This document shows, one piece after another, positions 1 through 10,915 of a stretch of 64,000 bases of DNA. Origin of the DNA: Roridomyces roridus (Eukaryota > Basidiomycota > Agaricomycetes > Agaricales > Mycenaceae); NCBI GenBank assembly GCA_029378245.1, contig JARKIF010000009.1:2294001-2358000 (forward strand), read 5' to 3'. The stretch's first letter is position 1. Each line of letters begins with the position of its first letter. The notes beneath the pieces were generated by a model that saw only the letters and a program-made list of their open reading frames with translations, did no database searches and was not told where the DNA came from. The position numbers and the translations under genes were made by a program.

Positions 1-660
1 CGGGCGTTAAATCGCGAATTCACTGACCAGAAAGGACTTGATTACGACGGCGTCTTCGCCACTGTCCTCCATGGGCCGCTCGGGTACGTCCTTCGTCTCT
101 CTTTTCGCCATACTTCACCAATTTCAAGATGTCTGGTGCCTATACAGACCATGGCGACAGTTCCTTTCTTTTGTCAAGGAGGACTCCCTGCTCAATAGGT
201 GCTCATCATGATCTTCTTCCCTGTGTATACGGTATGACTTGCAGTGTTTTGAACCAAATCACATCACTCCTGCCTACACGGTATAGACTCGAGCCAAATC
301 CAATCTCTGGGCGCTACCACGAGTTAATTTACCGGCTTACTTCCGACGGCGTCTTGGCCGAGAGCCCAAGAGAGCCCAAGAGTCTTCAGTATATGCCAAG
401 TGCTGATTGTGGAGCTGTCCGTGTCACATCTTCGGGGGTAGGTCCGCAGTCTCTCTTTTTTTTTTCGCCACAGACTCATAGTCAGTTTCCAGGAACATAC
501 CTCCATCCAAGAGTTATTGTCAATTGACCCATGAGCGCCCACAAGTCCGCATCATTTTCTATCAAACAGCCGGTGTGTACAGCAGCCTGAGACTTGTATC
601 CACTCTTGGCTTGGGAATTCACTGGAATGCCCACGGCCAAGCTCGAGGTAAATTTATCTG
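1..660 (+). other. Left-edge stretch with exon-like reading frames, unrecognised (possible 3' part of a gene starting outside the window)
   Basis: Frame 1 is open from base 1 and reads like protein up to about base 83, where a GT donor (GTACGTCC) occurs; an AAG acceptor follows at 126-128. A second open stretch runs from about 250 to 450 and a third from about 525 to 655, again separated by intron-like GT...AG segments of about 45 nt. I could not join the pieces into one frame with ordinary splice sites: the first junction is one base off. I recognise no domain. It may be the end of a gene entering from the left, or a decayed copy. Low confidence that it is functional coding sequence. Confidence 0.25.
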
Positions 661-1459
661 AGGTCTGGTCTGCGCCACTGCTTGGGGGTCCAGGCCTGAC
701 AGAATATTGAACTTGTGAGTGTGGTTGTTACTTCACAATTACTTCCCGCACATTTCATATATACTTACATGAGAGCAGGTGTTGGATGAACCACACCATG
801 CAGGGAGTCCCGCACTGGTGCGTAAAGGCATTTCCTCCTGAGCGGTCATTTTCGTGGGTTCTACTTCTTCCAGTCCCCCCCAGCGGATGTATGTTAGAAT
901 GCTCCGTGCAGACTGACATGGTGAAGTCATATCTGTGCCAGGTCTAGATTCCAACGGAACATTCACTTTGCCATACCTACACTATGAACTGGTAAGTGAA
1001 CAGTCGTAGATTACTCCCTGCTTCAAGTTGCTGCCTGCACAATTTTTGGAAATAGATTTGCTATTTCAGTGACCGGCAGCCAAGAGGAGTGACTGCGGAA
1101 TTTAAAATAGTCCTACCCAGTCAAATTCCACAAACTTTCCGGTGATATCAGTGGAATTTGCGGTAAACTGGATCTTTAGCCTGGTTACTTGGCGCCAGCT
1201 TGCCCCATATGGTGCTGGCTTGGCCAGCATGTTGCCAAGCAGGGCCCGATCGAGTGGGAAGGCTATGATGCAATCCACTTTCCTCCCTTGCGTACTGCTC
1301 TGGCGGACAATCGGAGGGTGTATGGACCTAAATATACTTTCGTATGCACGAGTCCAATTTTCCGTATTTTTTTTCGGTGCATACGTGTCTTCTCCACGGG
1401 ATTATGTTTCAAAAGAGAGAGGAGATCAGACCCTTTGCGTCTTGGCTGCCACCGCCAAG
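605..1459. promoter_or_regulatory. Cluster of PacC-type target hexamers upstream of the pacC gene
   Basis: The hexamer GCCAAG, the established core of the PacC binding site (5'-GCCARG), occurs on either strand at 605-610, 636-641, 1079-1084, 1188-1193, 1219-1224, 1234-1239, 1441-1446 and 1454-1459, the last two just before the start codon at 1463. GCCAGG is at 937-942, and further GCCAAG copies lie at 353-358 and 395-400. About 0.4 GCCAAG would be expected by chance in 860 bp counting both strands. The downstream gene encodes a PacC-like factor, so autoregulation by ambient pH is a natural inference. No other gene lies in 660-1462. Confidence 0.55.
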
Positions 1460-1462
1460 CCC

Positions 1463-3588
1463 ATGTCATCACGGCTTAAAGCTGCACCAGGCGGCAGCTC
1501 ATTCACCGGCAGGACTTTGCCTCCACCTCCATATCCCTACTGGTCAATGCCCGACTCACAACCCCGAGACTCGCCCGACGCCGACGAGGAGACCGTCGCC
1601 AACACCCACAAGTGCCTATGGCAGGACTGCACGCAGGGTTTCCCTGACCCGGAGACGCTGTACAACCATCTGTGCAACGACCACATCGGCCGCAAAAGCA
1701 CGAACAATCTCTGTCTCACCTGCAAGTGGAAGGACTGTGGGACGTCGTGTGCGAAGCGGGACCATATCACCAGTCATCTCAGAGGTGTGTGCACCCCTAG
1801 CAATTGTCCCGCACCCAGTGCTCACTATCCCTTCTTCCAGTCCACACCCCATTAAAGCCGCACATCTGCGAGGTCGGTCGACCCATATTGCTCGCCTGTA
1901 CGTACTCACAGCTGCGCGCACAGATATGCAAAAAGTCTTTCAAGCGGCCACAAGATCTCAAGAAGCACGAGAAAATCCATACGGAAGAGCACCATGCCCA
2001 GCACAAGCATTCAAAGGCCATAACGGTTGCAGACCCCGCCTTTTCGTCGCGTGTCCGCGGCGACTCGAACGCGGCGCATTCCAAGTCAAAGTCCCCTTCT
2101 AGTGCCTCCAGCTCCGCCCCACGCGCTCAGTCTCGTTCCTCCTCCATCTCGATGGTAAGTTGTTTCACCCCGTCCTGGGCGCGAGCCTCAATCCTCCATA
2201 GGATCCTACCCTAACTTTCCTCCCACCCCTCCTTCAGATCGCCGCTCCCCAACGGACGAAATGTTCATGCCCCATCAGCCTTGGGATACCACTGCTACCG
2301 GCTCTAAGCGTGCTCACGGTGATGACTTTGCTGTCGAGGAGTTCTTCACCGACATGAAGAAACGCCGGGTCAGCCCGTCATATGATCCCCGTATGGCGGA
2401 ACGTCTTGAGCGGCTTCACTTCGTACCACCACCAGCCCACTGCCTTTAATCCCCGCTCAGTCTCTCTCGATATACGCACCCCAGAGGAGTTGGCCGCCGT
2501 GAACGATTTTTTGATCACGCTGGGCCGTGACGTCTCTGACACCGGGCGCCATCACAGCGGTGGCTCCGGCTTCTCTGGCGAGTCCTACTTTGACCCCGTT
2601 AGCCTCAGCCAACTTGGGCTCGCGGGCATGCCCGGCATGCCGCCGAATGTGCCAATTGAGGGAGCACCATATCCCAATTCTGCACAGATTCCTTTCTACA
2701 GCACGTCTTCGCGTTCAACGCATGGACAGTATGGGCCCATGTATCCTTCCATTGATGACGCGCATGTTACTTACCCACCACGCGGTGCCAAGTACGCGCC
2801 GTACCCGCATCACCATCACTACACCCCGTCCCCGCCTCACGAGCGTGGATCGCCACCACATATGAACATTCCTCCGCCGGATTCTGCCGCTTACGACTAT
2901 CTTCGGCCGTCTCGCGGTGCCCCTCCGGCCCCCCAGCTCGCTGCCCGCAGATTACATGCGCAAGTCGATGCATCGTATAGAGTTGCTCAAGACTGCGCCA
3001 GACTCGGTCTCAAAGCCAGAACCAGTCGAGCCTCGCATTGTCGCACCAGCTCATCGTGGCATGCCTGCAAATCTGGTGTCAGCCACCACGAGTCTCCCCG
3101 TGTCCGCCGTGCGCGATTCGACGCCTCCTCCAGCTGCTTCCTCGCTCAAGGAGGGCGGGTCGCTCTACCCTCTGCTTACATCTGGAGACGTGCAGTACAA
3201 ACTCGCACCGCTGCAACACCGCTACCGCTCCCCATCACCCACGTCTACATCAGCCGAGTCGACGCCTGCTGCGTCGGTGCAGAGCAGCCCCAAGACCGCG
3301 GAGATCACGGTTCTCCCGAGCTTACGCTCTATCGCGCCTTCCCTTCCGCCGGTACCGGTGCGCATGGGTTCTGGGAGTGGTACGGACGATGTCGCAAAGG
3401 AACTTGGTCGGATTCAGTTGGGTCGCCAGGCGGGGGCGGCTGTATCGCCCGAGGAGCGTCGTCGGCATGCCGAGCTTATCCGCAACCTGCTCGTGGCCAT
3501 CAACAGCGAGTTCCGGGAGCGCCATGGGACACCTTCGATCCCTCGCCCTCCGTCGCCCGTACGGGATGTCGAGATGACTGCTGCATAG
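1463..3588 (+). CDS. pacC: PacC/Rim101-type pH-response C2H2 zinc-finger transcription factor
   Basis: Three C2H2 fingers match the PacC pattern. Finger 1 (C-LWQD-C...H-LCND-H) is followed by GRKSTNN, finger 2 (C-KWKD-C...H-ITS-H), the linker VHTPLKPH and finger 3 ([17 protein letters not shown]). In the family, alkaline-pH proteolysis by the Rim/Pal pathway releases the active nuclear form. Clear introns are 1785-1840 and 1873-1923, with a donor at 2155. The rest is Pro/Ser/His-rich and includes [11 protein letters not shown] and a C-terminal region ending in DVEMTAA. The frame changes at about 2155-2260, 2423-2460 and 2918-2951. The last could be a 34-nt GT-AG intron; the others do not fit normal introns well, so indels are possible. 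The start at 1463 is the first ATG downstream of the GCCAAG cluster; 1547 is an alternative. Confidence 0.9.
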
Positions 3589-3711
3589 ATCGGACTCTTT
3601 TCTTCTTCGTAAACTTATTCACACAAACCTTGTACTTTTTTGACGACTTTAAAACCATACAGTCTAATATGGCTCTTGGTAATACAGAATCTCATTATTA
3701 TACACAGTGTA

Positions 3712-6700
3712 CTACGATGGAGGGTCTGGCCGCTTAAGGGTGAGCTTGAGCTTGGGTACAGTAGCGGTGGGTGTTGAGGCCTCGTCTACCATACCCGATA
3801 CAGGTGGGCTCGTCGCCAGTGGCGAAGGTACCGATGTCGGAAATCCAAACGCAGGCACTTGTAGCCCTCCTGCTGCATTGCCACCAGTGCGATTGAATGT
3901 AAGATTCCCCGCGCTGGGGCCACCAGGCGTACCAGGTCCCGCCGCGGATCCTGTAGGTGTCGAAGGACCAGGTGTATTGAATTCCGCCCAACGGGGACAT
4001 TTCCGGTTTGTCTCTACGAAGATTGGGTTAGAATCTTGCACGGAAACGCCGAGCGCAAAAACGTTTATACATACTCATGTGGCCGACTTGGCCACAGTGG
4101 CCGCAACGCCGCTGCAAGGCATGAGGTAACTAGACGGGAAACACGGGATTGGATCTTACCGTCGTATCTTGCTTCATTGGGCGGTTCAATTGCATGGGAG
4201 TACCACCGGCTTGTACAATCTTGGCATTCTTCCTGTGCAGCCGGCGTTCCTGATTTTTCTTCATCCGCGCAATCTGCTCCTCGAGCCTGTGATTATATTT
4301 AGTGTTCAGCGCCAAGAAGTACTTGGATTCCAAGTGAAATCCTTACCGTTTCTTGTACCGCTTGTCCTTGTCCGCATCCCCGGTCGGCGCGAGCGAATCG
4401 GCAAAAGTCGTCTCCTCTTCGATAGCCTCCCTGCTGCGGACGTACGCACGGATAACCCCTTGATCGCGGATAATCTCAGTTTCCCATACCCCGTCAACCT
4501 AGTGAAATTAATGAGAAAATCTTGGCAAAGACTTGGCTAGAATGGCGTCAGCAATGGTGACAACACACATACCAAGCGTTTGATGCGAAGAACCCTACTG
4601 CTCCCGTCCGGCCCCACACTCTTCTCGTCGTCCCGATCGAGCGAAGAACCGCGACTGAACGCTGGTGATGGCGCTTCGGAGGAAGGACCACCCAGGATCG
4701 GCGACATCCCTTCAGGTGGCACCGTCTCCTGCCGCGCAGACGGTTGGCGTACAGCCCTCGCAGGCTCCTCGTCCTCCTCCGTCAGCTGAGGCTCGTCCTT
4801 GCGGCTCAACGAGTCGAATTGGGCCTTCCATATCCTTTCAATCTCCGACTTATATATGATCTGTTGCTCCGCGACGTTGTACCTGTGGGCCGACTTGGGT
4901 CGGTTCTCGGCCTCGGCTGATGATGGGTCAGCAATAGCATACATCCATGGGCGTGCGAGCACTCACCAACTTTCTGCTCATAATTCTCCCCAGCCTTGAC
5001 GAAAATATCCTTCATCGATATCCGGATAAAGCTGAACGCCTCCCCGCGACCCGTGGGATCCCCTTCGCCGTGAAGCCGAAGCATAGCTTTCGCCTGCGTC
5101 GCAAACAGAAAGTTCTTGGTCGTTATCCACGGAGCAAGTTGCTGTTCCACAGATAGATTCGATTGGTCGTCCTTGTCGTCAACCGTGTCCGCAACTTGGC
5201 TGTACCCGGCATCCTGCAAATGCCGCTGCCCGACCTGCATACTCTCCGTCAATACAACCTGCTCCGGCGTCACGCTCTTGAGCATATCCGCATCGGAGGG
5301 GATCACCCAGTTGGGTTTCAGCCGCCAGAAACCTTGATGAGGTCCACGTCGGTGATACTCCATAAACTCCTGCGATGTACTTTAATGGAGCAACCAGAAA
5401 GCGAATGGAAATCCCACCTTTAGTCTCTGTCGCATCTGCAACTCGTTCTGGTCCGGAAAGTATTTCATCAGGCGCGAAATCTTGAGACGTTCACCAGCGC
5501 TCTTCTGCAGCAGCTTGAACGCGATTATTTGCAGTCGGAATTTAATTGTATTAGTAATTTTGCGAGAATGCGGCCCTGGAACCTCGGTGACCGGATAAGT
5601 CTGCCCAACGACGAAGAGGTTCTTGATTTCGCGAAGAAAGTATTTGGTTTCTCCTTTGATTGTATTTCTGGACACCTGTGAGCATTTGGGCGCGACAGAA
5701 AGAAGGATCCTTACCGTACAACCAGGAAATCGGTTGGGTAAGACTTGTGGCGGAAAAGCGGGGCTCTTATTAGATTATTGTACAATGCAGGCATCGTCTG
5801 GCCCGGGTAAACCGATCCAAATTTCATGAAAGGAGTGTCGTCCTGCGGCTCCAAAACAAAAGGTACACCCAAATCATACTGACGATAATTCAGGACCAGC
5901 TGGAAAAGAGAGGGGAACATTCTCACCTTGGGCACATGCTCATCTTTCTCGTCCTTCTTACGATAATAATTTACAAGAGAACTGGCCATGCCAAAGTTCT
6001 GGATAATAGGAGGATGCTCTTCCTACCTCTGCGCGTCAGCAAATCATCGCAATCATTCATGAACACTCACAGAAAACTCCCACAACACAAAGTTGCTGGT
6101 ATCCCGAAGACTGATATCGCTGGTCTTGCGCAATCCTTCTCCGATATTCCCACCTTTGCCAAGCTTGCGTCCCGCCTTGTCCTTTTCTTCTTCGCAGTAC
6201 GGACCTTGCTGAAGCGCAATTCGATATTGGAAGGAAATTGAAGAGCAGGACGATGGAAAGACCGAGCTTCTTGTTTGGACAATCGGGTCTTGTACTACAA
6301 AACGGTCGATAAAACCATAGAGGGCATTGAAAAGACGCACGAATGGTAGTTGCAACTTCTGAGCAGGATATGCGTGCTCGACTGCAATCTGACCAAAGGT
6401 CTGGCGAACGCGGTGGCGGCCACCTTCCTTCGACACCTCGTAAAAGTGGTCGTTAGACAGGTTGAACTTGTCGCGAACGCTTGCGTCAGTTCGGAATCGT
6501 TTCCGCACTCGTACGGTCTCCGCTTGAGAGTTGGTCAGCTTAGGCAGGTATATAGAGTGGGAAGGAACAAACAGCTGCGCTCCTCTGGAATCACATCGTC
6601 TTCGTGATTGAATTCCAGTTGGGTAAAGTCCTTGAAGGGTGCTTTAGGACCCCAGATGATGCTCTGCGTCCATGCACCAGACTCGAGGGCTTTGTTCGCA

Positions 6701-7609
6701 GGGGTCGTGAGATTGTTCACGGTCGGCACCGTCACTTTCTCGGTGTTCGCAGTGTCAGCGGGGGTGTCGGTGACCTCTGGCGGTTTATCCGGCTCGAATA
6801 TAATCTGGTCCTCCCAGTTGGACAGTTGCACGAGGTCGAATGTACGGTCGCGCAGAGATAGATGGGCGAGACGGATATCCGTATTCTCGCGTTCCTGGAC
6901 TTGGTTAGAGACGACTCTCATTGGGAGAGAATGAATCATACCTCTATTGCTTGCCGCAAATCAGACTCAACATTGCTGGAAGCAACGATAGCCTCCACCC
7001 GTTGGTTCTCCACCTGTCGTTTCGTGTCACCGACCAAAGACTCCAAGTAGCCCCTTGGGTTTTCCCTCTTCCTCGGATAGACGGTTTCGACTGGTGGCAC
7101 TGAGTATTTGAGGGAGAGAGAGACAGAAGATACGCACGGTAAAACGGCCGTTTGGACAGTCGCGATTTTTGAACAGTGTATCCCTTGAACAGCTCACTAA
7201 AGTCCAGGACCTTGTCTTGCGCGAAAGTGGGGAAGCGGTCATATACATTCCTGGGTCGTTCTACGAGCCGCTTCACAATTTTGACGCGTTTCTTTGGCGG
7301 CAAATCAGAGGGCAGATGGGAAGGGGACCTGGGCTCTGCTTTAACGAACAAGTCTCCGTCCTCCTCCATCTCCAGCTCCTTGTCAATCTCCTCCTCCCAG
7401 TCCTCCCCTTGGCCCCGCCCGACTACATCCTCGTCGTCGTCCCACTTGTCGCCATAAATTTGATTCGAGTTGAGTGCAGAGGGTCCGCCCAACCCGAGTC
7501 TTGAGAGATTTATATTCGAGTTGGACGACGGGAAGATGTCGCCGAGAATGTTGCCCAAGGAGAATCCAGTGAGCGCGGAAATGGCTCCATCTTCGTCCTG
7601 GGCCGACAT
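3712..7609 (-). CDS. TAF1: TAF1, largest subunit of transcription factor TFIID
   Basis: The protein scaffolds TFIID at RNA polymerase II core promoters. The start reads MSAQDEDGAISALTGFSLG, then an acidic stretch. The TAF1 hallmark FSELFKGYTVQKSRLSKRPF follows. The central DUF3591 block contains DKFNLSNDHFYEV, SKEGGRHRVRQTFGQ and VEHAYPAQKLQLPF, then KGETKYFLREI and FWRLKPNWVIPSD. Near the C-terminus is a CCHC zinc knuckle (CGHCGQVGHM, interrupted by an intron, then KTNRKCPRW), which in the family contacts promoter DNA. The end is KLKLTLKRPDPPS. More than ten short introns split it and I estimate about 1,100 residues. No bromodomain is seen, as usual for fungal TAF1. The start codon is 99 bp from that of the divergent PA28 gene. 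Confidence 0.93.
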
Positions 7610-7708
7610 GGCGCCTTGAGCGATGTGGGCGACGTCAGAGTGGTTATATAGCCGCGGCTGGACCTTGTGATTTCAACAAGGACAAACTACGCGTCGCGTA
7701 ATACCGTC

Positions 7709-8930
7709 ATGGAAAAGGACCTTGCTCAGAGACTACAAGTCTGTCCGGCCTCTCCCGACTCTTTCCTAGTCTCACGTATTAGGCTTTCCACACTGCAGCC
7801 TCCGCTGCAGGCGAGGATATCGCTTTTCGCGTGTTCCCTACCAAGGTGATTTCGGTCTCTCCTGTCCTCAGAGAAGACTTACTCTGATAGATCCTGTATG
7901 AACGTTGGATTTCATACTCGATATCTGCTCATAAGCACTCAGGGAGCTCCAGCAACTCATTCAATCCACGTCCCTTTCCACTTCCCCATACTACCGCGAT
8001 CCGCAAGCTACGGTCACCGACGCGAACAGTATATCCCGCGCCATGGAGATGGCGACCAGCCGCAGCAGTCGAAGAAGCGCAAGATGGAAGACGGTAGTAG
8101 CAGCAGTGGCAGCAGCACCAGCTGCAAATGACACTCAATATGCACGCTACCCCAACCTCGTACTCTCCAACAAGCGCATGCCCGACCTCCACGCAGCCCT
8201 GAAAAAGGAATGCGAAGAGCTCGTGTCTCTCACAGTGAGCAGCCCTCGACTCTTGAAACCCCGGCAGTGATTCAGCCTGCCAGGACCAAGTGAAGCTATG
8301 GATCTCAGCTAACCATGCCCAAGTGTGTATTTCATCCTCTCATCGGAGAATCGCTCACATTTCTATAGAATTGAAGGGTAAATCTCCTTCCCGCTCCTCC
8401 GTCGGTAGTTGCTGATATCTCACAGTGGAGACAATTTCGGTATGTCCCATTCTCACAGCATAGTCCTCAACTAACTCGATGCTCAGGTGTTCAAATTCAA
8501 GAAGGCGTGTCGCTCCCTTGTCTCCATAATTAACCACTCATTATTTGCAGAGGTCATCGCTGAATTGCAGCGCTCCCAAGATAGCGCGTTCAACCTACGA
8601 GACGCCGCTCGCAATAATTACCTCGCACGGGCCAAAATCTCCTCGAAACTGATTAAATACCCCAACGTCGAGGACTACACTGTATGCTTCCGAATACACA
8701 GATCTCCGAGTCCTCTAACAGCCCCTTAGCTAGCACTCAAAGAGCACGACGAAAGTCAACTTTACTTTGCCCGGCAGCATCTGATCGACCTGCGGAATAT
8801 TTATGCTGTCCTGACGGACCTAATTCACAAGAATATTGCCAAGGTCTGCTGTTAACCCGGCCTTTGAACAAAGCTAACTTCTCTCCAGATACGCGCTCCT
8901 AAGGGCGAGAATAGTGTGGCTTTGTACTAG
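7709..8930 (+). CDS. Proteasome activator PA28/REG subunit (PSME3-like)
   Basis: PA28/REG heptamers cap the 20S proteasome and open its gate without ATP. Exons give MEKDLAQRLQ, AFHTAASAAGEDIAFRVFPTK, then ILELQQLIQSTS, a low-complexity linker, and LHAALKKECEELVSL. The conserved C-terminal half contains GDNFGVQIQEEVIAELQ, ISSKLIKYPNVEDYT, LALKEHDE and LRNIYAVLTDLIHKNIAK, which matches the PA28 beta-type domain (activation loop and C-terminal helices), and it ends in GENSVALY. There are about nine introns. The one at 8505-8550 starts with GC instead of GT. In the linker (about 8050-8130) another frame encodes a KKRK nuclear-signal-like stretch, so the exact exon path there is uncertain. Fungal PA28 is normally the single gamma-like type, nuclear in animals. 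Confidence 0.85.
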
Positions 8931-8951
8931 ACAATACTTTTGTGTGCGACT

Positions 8952-10632
8952 CTAAATGGAAATCGTCTTGAAGATATTGAACCCATCGGCGGCAGTGGAC
9001 ACGATAGCTCCAGGGATCTGCGGGTGCCAATGTAGCTCCTTGATATCCGACTGCCCTTGGTGGCTGAACATCAATTGCGCGGGCCAATCCCGCCCATTGC
9101 CCGACTCGACACCACCCATCTCGTCCTCGTCTTCCTCCACACCGAGATCCCACATCGTGACCTGATCGTCGGCTCCCGAAGCGGCAAAGACAGAGTCGTC
9201 GGTCGGGTGCCATTCGATGGACGTAATGGGCGCCTTGTGCCACTCGAAAGAGGCAACGGGCGATGGGTTCGGGTCTTGCGTCCTGAACAAAAAATCAGAT
9301 ACACGGTCCAGTGATTCAGTAAACGAAATTACCCTGCTTTCTTGATTTGCCGCAGATCCCAGACTTTGATACCGCCCTCGTCGCCGCCGCTCACTAGCAG
9401 ATACCCAGTGCTTTTATTCCAGCTGATAACGTTTACATCGCTCTCGTGGGCCGAGTCAATGAGGCCGACGCTCTGCCTGCCCTTGCTTCGTATATCCCAA
9501 AGCCGAACACTCTGGTCCGCGGAACATGAAGCAAAGACAGTAAGATCAGTCGGGCTCCATTGCAAATCCTCTACACTCGATGTGTGGGATGTAAACGCCT
9601 GGGCAGCGGTGCTGAACCCAGAAGGCGAGGAACTAGGTCAAGTAAATCTTGGACTGGATGTCCCCGGTCACCAGACGCAGCGACGTGCCAGTCAGCGCCC
9701 AGTCCATGGCGAAACCCTCGGCGCGACCATGGTTGTTGACCGTGTATACGGCGGTATGTGTTCGGCTTTTATCCACAGAAAATCCGGGGACGTCCAGTGA
9801 CTCTATCAGCGGTCGGACATCCCAGATGTGGACCTTGCCGGTCTCCGCCCAGGAGGCGACGTGGTAGGGCTGGGATACAGGCGGAAGTTGTGAAGACGGG
9901 GGCAGTGGTTGGGCACGTATGCGATTCACACCGCCAAGGTGCGGTATAGAGCGATACTCGACTATAGGATCTTCGTCCAGATTTTCATCTTCCTCGTCGT
10001 TTTCGTCTTCCGAGTCCGAATTATCTTCGGAAAATTAGACTCGTGTACCAGTAGGTGATGGTGTGCTTACCTCCGTCCTTTTGCGTTCGGTGGAGGGAGC
10101 TTAATTTATACACAACGACCTCGTTGTTTTTGGGGGTGTCGGCCTGTGTTCCGGCCACAAGGTAGGAGGTAGCAGGATAGCGTTGCCGTTGGTCACCGAG
10201 ATTGTCTCGTAGGACATCGAAAGACAGACACGGCCAGGTAACCTTCATGGAATGCCGCATGATATACACCGATTCATCGGGTTCCAGTGTTTCGTCGGGA
10301 CCCAGTGTATCTCTTCCCGGAATAAAAAATTCCGGCGCCGGAGGTTGTTCATCGGATTCCTCGATAGCTGGCATGACCTCGTCATCCACCTCCATTCCTA
10401 AGGGATGTTATTCGGATATCTCAATCCAGCAGAAAATAGATCTACCGTCCTCGTCTTCTGCAGCCTCGGCGTTGACTACTTCCTCATCGCTCTCTACTTC
10501 GTCCTCCCAATCGTCCTCGAATTCGCCCATGTCGTCCTGGGTGACATTCTGTCGTTTTGAGCCGCTTCCGGAGGCCTTTGGAAAGGGCTGGGTCTCGGCG
10601 TCAAGGACCTCTGTCGCGGAACGTTTAGACAT
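8952..10632 (-). CDS. RRB1: Rrb1/GRWD1, glutamate-rich WD40 ribosome-assembly chaperone
   Basis: The family is a nucleolar WD40 chaperone of ribosomal protein uL3 (Rpl3) in early 60S assembly. The N-terminus ([19 protein letters not shown]) leads into an acidic region, then the family-typical [17 protein letters not shown] with PGRDTL just before it. WD repeats follow: [56 protein letters not shown] and [19 protein letters not shown], and the C-terminus is [19 protein letters not shown] followed by IFKTISI. Several short introns interrupt it. The stop codon is only 21 bp from the stop of the convergent PA28 gene, so the 3' UTRs must overlap. Upstream it faces the unknown gene at 10916 across 283 bp, which holds no other feature I can see. 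Confidence 0.92.
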
Positions 10633-10915
10633 GGCGGGCGGCAGAAAATTATATGGGTGATCTGTGGCTGTGCTTGGCCTTGAATGAAAGAGGCGCAATT
10701 TGCAATTGAATTCTCCAAGTACAGTCCAGGCGATTGCCACACAATGCGAACACAACGCCTGCGATTGCTGGATGTGTATAGGATGGACGATCACCTCACA
10801 ATAGAGCCTAGAGTGTTTCGGTGTCAAAAATGGAACAAGCTGATCTCGGTTCCAAACACTTCACACTAATGCAACTGGAAAGGCTCCCTCGTTTCCCTCC
10901 TTCCTTCCTGCCACA

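Noticed and set aside
360..383. Tandem 11-mer GAGAGCCCAAG as a functional repeat
   Set aside because: It is only two units long and lies in an exon-like frame, so it is probably chance or slippage.
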